From: Desulfobacteraceae bacterium
GTDB taxonomy: Bacteria; Desulfobacterota; Desulfobacteria; Desulfobacterales; Desulfobacteraceae
NCBI GenBank assembly: GCA_024227235.1
Contig: JAAEKY010000357.1
Span: 1-49,561 of the forward strand
Reading direction: 5' to 3'
DNA: 49,561 nt
Below, piece after piece: positions 49,450 to 49,561 of the stretch; position 1 is the first letter of the stretch, and the number at the start of each line of letters is the position of its first letter. The notes beneath the pieces are model-generated. The model did no database searches, was not told the DNA's origin, and was given only the letters and a program-made list of their open reading frames with translations. The translations under genes and the position numbers were made by a program.

Positions 49450-49561
49450 TTAATCTCTGGTGGTTTTTAATGGAATTTTAATAACAAACCGGGATCCTTT
49501 TCCCATTTCAGTTATAAAGTTTATCGTTCCATTGTGTTCTTGTATTATTTTTTTGGTTGTC
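49450..49561 (-). CDS. Histidine kinase C-terminus (partial, runs off right edge)
   Basis: The last ~36 residues of a HATPase_c domain are visible: IIQEHNGTINFITEMGKGSRFVIKIPL and a short polar tail, then TAA. The HNGTI and GKGSRFVIKIPL elements are the standard end of a sensor kinase ATPase domain. Everything before it is outside the window. Confidence 0.8.
   Translation of the reverse strand, partial: TTKKIIQEHNGTINFITEMGKGSRFVIKIPLKTTRD

Overview
The window (49.6 kb, AT-rich by eye) looks like chromosome from an anaerobic, sulfate-reducer-type deltaproteobacterium (Desulfobacterota, probably Desulfobacteraceae). This rests on gene content: a CooS carbon monoxide dehydrogenase, an HdrA-MvhD fusion next to NuoE/NuoF/NuoG-like subunits, several NifX-like and CGGC small metal/Fe-S proteins, three sigma-54 activators, and many sensor kinases and HDOD proteins. 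No tRNA, rRNA, CRISPR array, IS element or phage gene was seen. Both edges cut genes: a radical SAM enzyme on the left and a histidine kinase on the right.

Layout. 0-4.4 kb: radical SAM gene (partial), a cation transporter fused to a NifX-like domain, a CGGC protein, then a divergent Mrp-type ATPase plus NifX-like pair and the remnant of an MBL-fold gene. 4.7-7.9 kb: a TIGR03790-type exported protein coupled to a cNMP-binding/patatin phospholipase. 7.9-22.2 kb: a signalling block (kinase, two HDOD proteins, a receiver/PPDK-N protein, a chemoreceptor) interrupted by an ABC importer with a yeast-like cytosine deaminase and an aminotransferase. 22.5-28.7 kb: housekeeping and metabolic genes (rRNA methyltransferase-like, DUF4438, MFS, YhdH-type reductase, zinc ribbon, MBL lipoprotein). 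29.1-45.9 kb: a redox island with three sigma-54 activators, two NifU-like scaffolds, a CGGC protein, the NuoE/NuoF/NuoG/HdrA-MvhD operon, CooS, three NifX-like proteins and a DUF5320 protein. 46-49.6 kb: receiver-kinase, receiver, tandem USP, an unknown protein and a kinase fragment.

The most interesting signal is regulatory. I find eight GG-N10-GC sigma-54 promoters. Five of them (upstream of both CGGC genes, the Mrp operon, one sigma-54 activator and the DUF5320/NifX operon) have, about 90-140 bp upstream, an 18-bp palindrome of the form A(G/A)TYGCA-N4-TGCRACT. This looks like the enhancer site of one activator, most simply the one encoded at 29118-30461, which would then regulate itself. 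A different element (an inverted repeat plus three TGAAAC units at 9-bp spacing) sits upstream of the sigma-54 promoter of the activator/NuoEF/HdrA operon. Together they suggest a redox, CO or metal stress regulon; all three activators carry the same Cys-x8-Cys-x3-Cys signature in a PAS domain.

The island is also scarred. Gene ends of an MBL protein, a cysteine-rich (TmcB/HdrD-like) protein and a PocR-domain protein survive as fragments. A sigma-54 promoter/leader element is duplicated at 31.3 and 41.3-41.9 kb; one copy contains a nifU-like gene and the other lacks exactly that coding sequence. All functional statements are read from sequence and family knowledge; no searches were run.
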